NCBI GenBank assembly: GCA_020086605.1
Contig: JACBWW010000047.1
Coordinates: forward strand, 3,651,938 to 3,715,937
Length of the DNA stretch: 64,000 nucleotides
Source: Lanius collurio
Lineage: Eukaryota > Chordata > Aves > Passeriformes > Laniidae
Direction: 5' to 3'
Shown one piece after another: positions 57,301 through 64,000 of the stretch. The notes under the pieces were generated by a model. It saw only the letters and a program-made list of their open reading frames with translations, was not told where the DNA came from and made no database searches. Both the position numbers and the translations under genes were made by a program. The number at the start of each line of letters is the position of its first letter. The first letter of the stretch is position 1.

Positions 57301-60300
57301 CAAGATAAAACTCACTTTCATATCTGATCATCTTTTATTCCTTTCCTGCTGTTCCCTTCTAGACTCTTTACAATTTGTCCTTGGACAACTTGTTAAAAGG
57401 CTTCAGAATGACAGGAGTGGCATCACAGCTGATCAGACAGAGGATGGGAGTCAGCCTCTGAGTCTTCTGCTTTTCTACTGCTTTTCTTCCTTCCTACAGC
57501 CCAGAATGAGAATTCTAATTTTTGGCAACAGCATCTCATTGATTTTTATAGTCTGAAGTTTTCCTTATCCCTTAATTCTTTGCCTGAGTTCTGCTGTGGA
57601 GCCACATGAGCTCCCTTTATTGCTGAGCATTCTCCACTTGTCTCTATCATATGTCAAGTTGTTGATTCAGAGGTGATGCCAAGGTCATTTGGGATTCTGA
57701 CACTTTCCTTGAGAGTTCTCCTTGAGAATTCTTGGAAATATTGGTGACTTTTGGCCAGACACAAACGTCCTAGTAATGTTCTATTTATTCCTGACAGCTG
57801 TACCAAGGAACTATATTTTAATGGGAATAAGTTGAATTTTTATCTTAACATCAGTCCCTGAAAAAAGAGAATTCAAGACTGAAGAAATTCTAAACGTTAT
57901 CAGATTTAATGCAATCCTTATCCTACCTTCTCTTCTTGCTCTTGATTTTTGAAAGAGATCAAAGGAGTGATTTATTCATAGTCTTTGTAAGTGAGCACTA
58001 GCAGTTATGTTCAATGTGCTAATAATGTGCAGCAGCAAAGCAGAACTGGGAACTGGATTATGTGCAAATGTTTCTTTTTTTCCCCATGCATTCTGATTAC
58101 TCGCTGTGGACGTAGCATCCCAAGAAATATGTGAAGTTTACATACAGAGCAACAGGCAGAACAAGTTTCAACAAGAATTCCTTTCTTTCTGGCTGAAGTG
58201 AATAAACCCAGCAACTCTGCTCCCAACACAAGCTGCAGTTTACGTGCCTCCTGTACATGTGTTTATATATATGTGGGGCTTTTCAAAACAAACTGGGCTG
58301 AATCATATTGGAAGAGCTTCACAGGCTGTGTCATTGGCAGGGCCCAGAACAGCAGACTCACACCAAAACCCTTCCCCTGCAGGCAGGTAGGGATTGCAAT
58401 TGTTTTCTCACTTGCATGAACTAGAAATGGCTTTTCCCTTTGCTTTATAGTCCCATATGGTGGTGCTTCTCCTGTTGGGCACGCTCAGCCTCTTCTCATG
58501 CACCCAAACTGCCTCCAGAGGTCCGTCCTCCATCCTCAGACCCACCCCAGCCACCTCCAGGCATGAAATCCTGCTCACTCCTGTTCCCTTCTCTGCAGCC
58601 ACACTCATCCTGCCCATCACACCATCCTGCACTTCCACCTAATTTTGTATCCCGACTTTTAATTCTGGTAGATGGGCCAGAATTTATACTGGTCTCCGAG
58701 AGACAGGAAAAGTGTGTCTCACTGCTACAGTCAACTGAAGGATTTGCGAGAGCTTAAGATGATTGACAGCATTTTGAGCTGCACTGAGGTGTTGGTGGAG
58801 GGATTACAGCATGTAAAACGATGCACAATTAAACACCCAGGGTATTTATTGCATCTAAGCTCATAGCAGATGATTGTCCTCTACATTTTGGGGGGTTATT
58901 TTGACTAAACCATTATGTACTGGCCTAAACCCAATCTCTGGAGGAGCAGATTAGCAGGACTATTATGCCATCTTGCCTAATACCTCTCAAGATTTATTCT
59001 CAGTGGAAGCTATTAAAAAATATTTTGTAATCTTCTCCAGGTTACAGACACATTGGCAGACACACCTCCCTCGTATCAGGATCACCATTTCCTTCAGGGC
59101 TGATGGATGATACTGTAGGAACAGAGATGAACTTGGCCCTTGGTGTATCACAAGTGATTTAAAAAGCAGCGATTTTTTCCATAGGGATTAAATGCATAAG
59201 CTTGCAATTTTAGGAGACATTTATTCAGGGAATCTATTCTCTGGCTGTCCTGAGCACATGAACCCCTCAAGAGAGGCTCTACAGCCAGACTGCTGCTGCC
59301 CTAATTAATTCTCTTGCACACTGGTATTTACAAGCAATAATTTGACTCTCTCTGTTTTATTAAAACACATATTGTAAAGTGCTCAGCTAAGGAGGAAATT
59401 AAAATTTGCTTTCACACCCAAGACTTTCCTGGTAATGCAAATACCTTGACGTTACAGCAGCCAGCATGTTGTGTAGACAAAGCAGGGCAAACCAGTCAGA
59501 GACGGCTTCCACAGAGACAATGAGCAGGGATATTTGTGGAGACATGATCTACTCTGCTGCAGAGCTGGGGCAAGAGGCAGGAATGAGAATAACCTGACCA
59601 GATCTTTAGCTGGTGCAGTTGGGAGTCATTTAATTGATTCCAGAGGAGCCACTCTCCCTGAAACAGAGTGGGTGGAAATCCTCAGAAAGGCTTGCACTGA
59701 GGACCTTGCTATTCATGAGCTGTCTCTTACAGAGCTTTGTTCTCACCATAGGCAGCTCTGGAGGAGGCTTGAAATGAAGGGGTCAGCAGAGAGGCCAAGG
59801 GTACAGCTATTCCAGCTGTTCCACAGTGGGGATGGGAGATGTGCTCCACAGCCCCACCCTGTAAGATCCTGAAGTGCTTTTATTTATTCACGAGGATAAT
59901 TATTCACTAGAATAATTATTTAGTGGAAACAGTTATTCATGGGAAATAATTACTCAGGAGAAGGTAGGACCAGGAGAAATGAAGCAACATATCCACACAC
60001 CATCCTTGCATAGCAGCATTTACAGAAACAAGAGGGGAACAGCAACTTTTTCTGGTTGAAACCACAAGTGAAATTATAAGCAGGCGAAATCCCATCTGAA
60101 ACTAAGCCAGGACTGTGGGCTTTCACTCCTACACTTGTGGCAAATGGGATGGGGTTTTTAATGATGAGATATAGTCGATGTAGAGTGGTGCCTCCTGGGA
60201 GAAGCAGGAAGATCTCCTTAAATTGACTTTTCCTACCTCCTTAGTGGATTTTATCCTATGCCCTTATCATTAGGTGATATCAAAAGAACTGGGCAATGCC

Positions 60301-63300
60301 TCAAGTGTCTCTTAGAAATCTGTATTATTTCTTTTTGTTTAACTTAATAGCTATTACTTCTAATTCTTTCATGACCCAAGGTGTTGAGTGCACTCCTGGG
60401 TGAGAATCTGTGGGACTCAAATGCCATGATGGAATATTTTGCTGTTGGAAGGTACTGTATCCTCAAAGTCAGAACTTTGGAAACGCAAGCAAAATGTCCA
60501 TAAAATTCAGAGACAATCAGATCCAGCATTTTGATAATATCAAATGCCCCTCCAAAAGGCAGAAAACCTGATTTTTCAAATTTATACTAATTTAAAAATT
60601 TTAAAAACCATTTTCTTTTAAAATCTGGTATGAAAGTCAGATTGCTTCTGTTTTGATCAGAATCTTGAAAAGAAATATTCCTCTTTGATTTGGAATGAAA
60701 ATAAATGGTGAAATTGCAGGGCTTTTGAAATGCCTTGGATGTGAGTCTGCCCTGATTGGAAAGTCAGATTGCTGGTTTATTACCTCTAACACAGGTCTGA
60801 ACTGAGCCTCGGTGACACGTAAGAAATTCCAATGAGTTAGGACTAACTTTCTGCACAGATATGTCCCTGAATCTGTTAAATCCTGCTTCTGTGTTACAGT
60901 CTTGGGGAGGCCACCAAAAAAAAGCAACTGCCTCTATTTTTTCAGCATCTTTCAAGAGGTGGAAACATGAGATCTCTGGCATTTTTTGCCCTGCTCTATT
61001 AAATAGGAGTTGTAGCATGTAGGATGGGGCTGCTTCCCATGGAATCCCATACCTGTATGGGCTTTATCAGCTCCTGATGCATTTCCTGCATGGTTGGACT
61101 TCACAACCTGCTGTATTCCCTGCTTAGGGAAGCAGCTGGCACTTCGGGAGTGGGCTGATTTGAAAAATAAGGATGGAATGTACTCTGAGCTGAGGTGGTG
61201 GGAATGGTGGTTTGGATCAAAGGGAGAGCAGCTTTACCTTCTTAATCATCCTGTGTTTGCCTAATTATCCCCAAGTATGTTTTTCATTCCCCTGCCCCTT
61301 CTGAGAATGTGAGGCAGGCTTGTGAGCATTAGGAAGAATGAAAGGTGAATTTCCCTGTAATTTAATCGATTTCCGAGTTGTGCACACTCCCTTCAGAACA
61401 CAGCTGCTTTCAGTGCTGCTTTTTGTTTGCTTTTCTTCCAGCAGCCTTGCCTTCCTTTGGCCTGTTTTTCCATCTTCTCCTCCTCCTCCTCTTCTGAGTC
61501 ATATGTTGACACAACTCAGTGTTGGTCCCAGTTGTTAGAGCGAGGCATTGTTGCTGCATATAAATACAAAGAAGGGTTATTTTCATGCTTGCCACATGGA
61601 TACCAAAATTCCCTTCCTTTCCATTTCTTCGAAGTCAGCTATTGACTGTCAAGAGGTTCAGCTGGTGCCAGTTCACTTTCACAAGGTCTGTCCTGGTGGG
61701 CACCAGTTGGAGTTGATGGAGACCAGAAGGTTTTGTCCAAAATGTCCTCTCTCCCCTCCTCAGCTCTGTTTTCAGTGCTGCAGGAATGCCAAGGGTCTCC
61801 AGGAACACACTGGTATGGACAACCCTGCTCTGATGGCTGGTTGTAAAGGGTGATGAAGGACAGCTGAGAACTGTGACTGTGTTGTGGCATGATGAAGGTC
61901 ATGTCACCGTGACACTGATTCCCATCTCAGGATGGCCCAGCTGGCAATCCTGTCTGTGGACCTACTTATTTTGGAAAACCCTGGTCACTGTGACCACAGG
62001 AGTGCAGCTTTCTTGGGCCATTCCTGTGTCCTGGGATAGCTTCTCCTCAATTCCTTCCTGCTGCCGTTCTTATTTTCCTTATCAGTATGAAAATGTCACT
62101 GGTGAGAGACCTGCCTGATGGGTTTATAAAACAGCACTTCGGACTTTGGAGTAAAAATAGTTTTAAATTAAAAATGCTTTTTAAGTGGCAGAGATCTATT
62201 CTTCCTGCAGGAAAATAACAGACATGGGAGTTGTTGCACTGCACATTTAACCAGTGTCAGGGGAGTAAGTGTGCTGTTCCCATTCCCTCTCCTACAACTC
62301 TTTGGGGCCTGGATTTTCTTTGCCTCTTGCCTTCCATGCTGAAGCAGTAAATACTTCAAGGCAAGGACTGTCTTGTAGTTTGTTTTACAAAACATCATGC
62401 TGTAGAGTTCTTAATCATCACTTTAGGCCTCATGGTGCTAGCATAAGATATAAAAAAACCCACTGCTGTCTCAGATATTGTATTTAATTGAGCTTTTTTC
62501 TCCTTTAATGATGTACTTTGTTTTTAGAAGGATTTCTGGCCTTTCTACTCTACTGTTATTCTTTCCTCTGTGCTCTTCCTTCTCTGGGTGATGGTTTGTT
62601 GCTCTTCACTCTGCTCAGAAGATGTAAAACAACCATGGGTTGTGCTCACTGAAATAAAGACGCATGAACCTGTATTTATTTTTTAAGAGAAACTGTGAGC
62701 TGTAGCTCCAGCTACGAACAGGCTGATTTTGCTTTAATTGGCTTTGTGACCCCTTTTCTTTGTTTTCTCCAAACATCTGTCCTACCAAATTTATTTACAA
62801 CAGTATAAAAGTGGAAAAGACCACGTCTCAAAAATGGAAAGGAAAAAGTGTGACACTCTCTGAAAGCATTTTCTCAGCTGTTTTGGAAGTTCTTTGTGGG
62901 TGTTGGAGTGTTTTAATCATTCAGTAAAAACAATGCCATGTAATTTAGCAGTTCAGAGGCCATTTACACAGCCTACTCGGTATTCTGGGGCTGGAGTACA
63001 TTCAGCTGGTCTTGACCACCAAAGGTCTACTTCATGCCTCCAAAACTGGCTCATGAAGTTGAGTGATTCCATTAACATAATTTTTAAGTGGAGTCCTTGC
63101 TGACAAGCAACTTGCACTCAGAAATACTGTCATAGAACAGTTTTCACCCGTGGTTCTGAGAGCATGTTGTAAAATGCTTTACCATCAGTACTTACACAGC
63201 ACAAATAAAAAAAAAAAGAAGAGTTTGTTGCAGAGGAAGTGATTCAGCAACAGGAGAAAGGATCCTGAAGAGATGGACCCACACAAAGGAAATAACAATC

Positions 63301-64000
63301 CTCCACTGGCATGAACTTAGGCAGAGCAGAATTACAAGTGAAAGCAATACAAGGAGTCTCTGGTGGACCAAGACAACATGAGATCAGAGAGGTAGAATGA
63401 GATGAGTACATTGGAGATCTTTAAAATCCAAGGAGTGGCTCTTAATTGGATTAAATGCTGAGTGAATGGATAGAAGTATAAAACCAGTCAATATGTCTGA
63501 AAATGGGGGAGATTTACTCCATTTCCTGCAGCAAGAAGTTGTTCTGTTCATGGCTTTAGGACCCTTAGAAGTTTCTGAGAACAAGGATTTGGGAATTTGC
63601 TTTTTATATGGCAAAAATAATCGCAAAAGGCAAGGTCAAGATAAGGACAAAAGCTGAACACTTTCTATAGCTGAAGAGAAAAAAGGCCAGGCAATAACAT
63701 TTTGCTTTCCAACAACAGGACATTAAGCAGAGGACTTAGTTGGGTAGCTAGTGATTAATAGCAGTAGGTGTTTATTAGAAAAAGAGTGGTCACAGAAAAG
63801 ACAGGGTTTCTCATTCTTTATGGAGAAACATCACTCAGACACAAAGGGCAGAACTGGTAGCAGAGAGAAAAAAAAAAGGAGAATGATTTGGGGGAAATTT
63901 TGCTGAAACAAAGGGGTGGTGAGTTCAGTGCTCTGAAGAAAGTCTTGTTCTATAACATGACACAGCAGCTAGAATTAGATAGCTGCTTGTGAAACACTGC
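57301..64000. other. Intergenic DNA, no gene recognised
   Basis: AT-rich sequence without recognisable exons. A degenerate repeat of ATAATTATT-type units lies at about 59885-59960, with A runs such as 63209-63219. No open frame here has protein-like character or a family I recognise. Confidence 0.7.

Overview
The window is vertebrate genomic DNA. It is almost certainly from a bird: the proteins match fibronectin closely, the introns are compact, and a CR1 LINE 3' fragment with the typical avian tail lies at about 9455-9765. No bacterial, phage or CRISPR feature was seen. The order of bird is not settled by the sequence.

The left two thirds (1-43.7 kb) hold one gene, fibronectin 1 (FN1), on the minus strand. 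The start codon is at 43673-43675 and the gene runs off the left edge inside the first half of repeat III-13. I placed 36 coding exons (35 complete, one cut by the window edge), each bounded by a donor (almost all GT) and an AG acceptor. Together they give 5858 coding bases with no frame break (1952 codons plus two bases). Domain order is: signal and propeptide, FNI 1-5 (exons 2-6), linker plus FNI-6 (7), FNII 1-2 (8-9), FNI 7-9 (10-12), FNIII 1-3 (13-18), III-4 (19), III-5 (20), III-6 (21-22), III-7 (23-24), EDB (25), III-8 (26-27), III-9 (28), III-10 with RGD (29-30), III-11 (31-32), EDA (33), III-12 (34-35), III-13 first half (36). Residue numbers below count the form that includes EDB and EDA.

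Both alternative cassettes keep the 1-1 phase that lets them be skipped in frame. The intron after EDB carries five copies of TGCATG on the sense strand, the RBFOX-type enhancer known from mammals. In EDA the purine enhancer is kept while the neighbouring silencer core is changed. The intron after III-1a offers an in-frame stop and a well-placed ATTAAA, so a short fibronectin of the human migration-stimulating-factor type is conceivable.

The promoter lies at about 43.74-43.93 kb, with a TATA box, an inverted CCAAT box and GC boxes in a CpG-rich island. Beyond it a perfect 10-base inverted repeat carries two GCCATTTT (YY1-like) motifs. From about 44 kb to 64 kb I recognise no gene. The only conspicuous element there is a polypyrimidine microsatellite of nearly 800 bases at 56.5-57.3 kb, whose long open frames are artefacts.

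I did not find a wholly new system. The best leads are the splicing-control features, the possible short isoform, a 117-base near-identical duplication in two introns, and small changes in known integrin or motility motifs.
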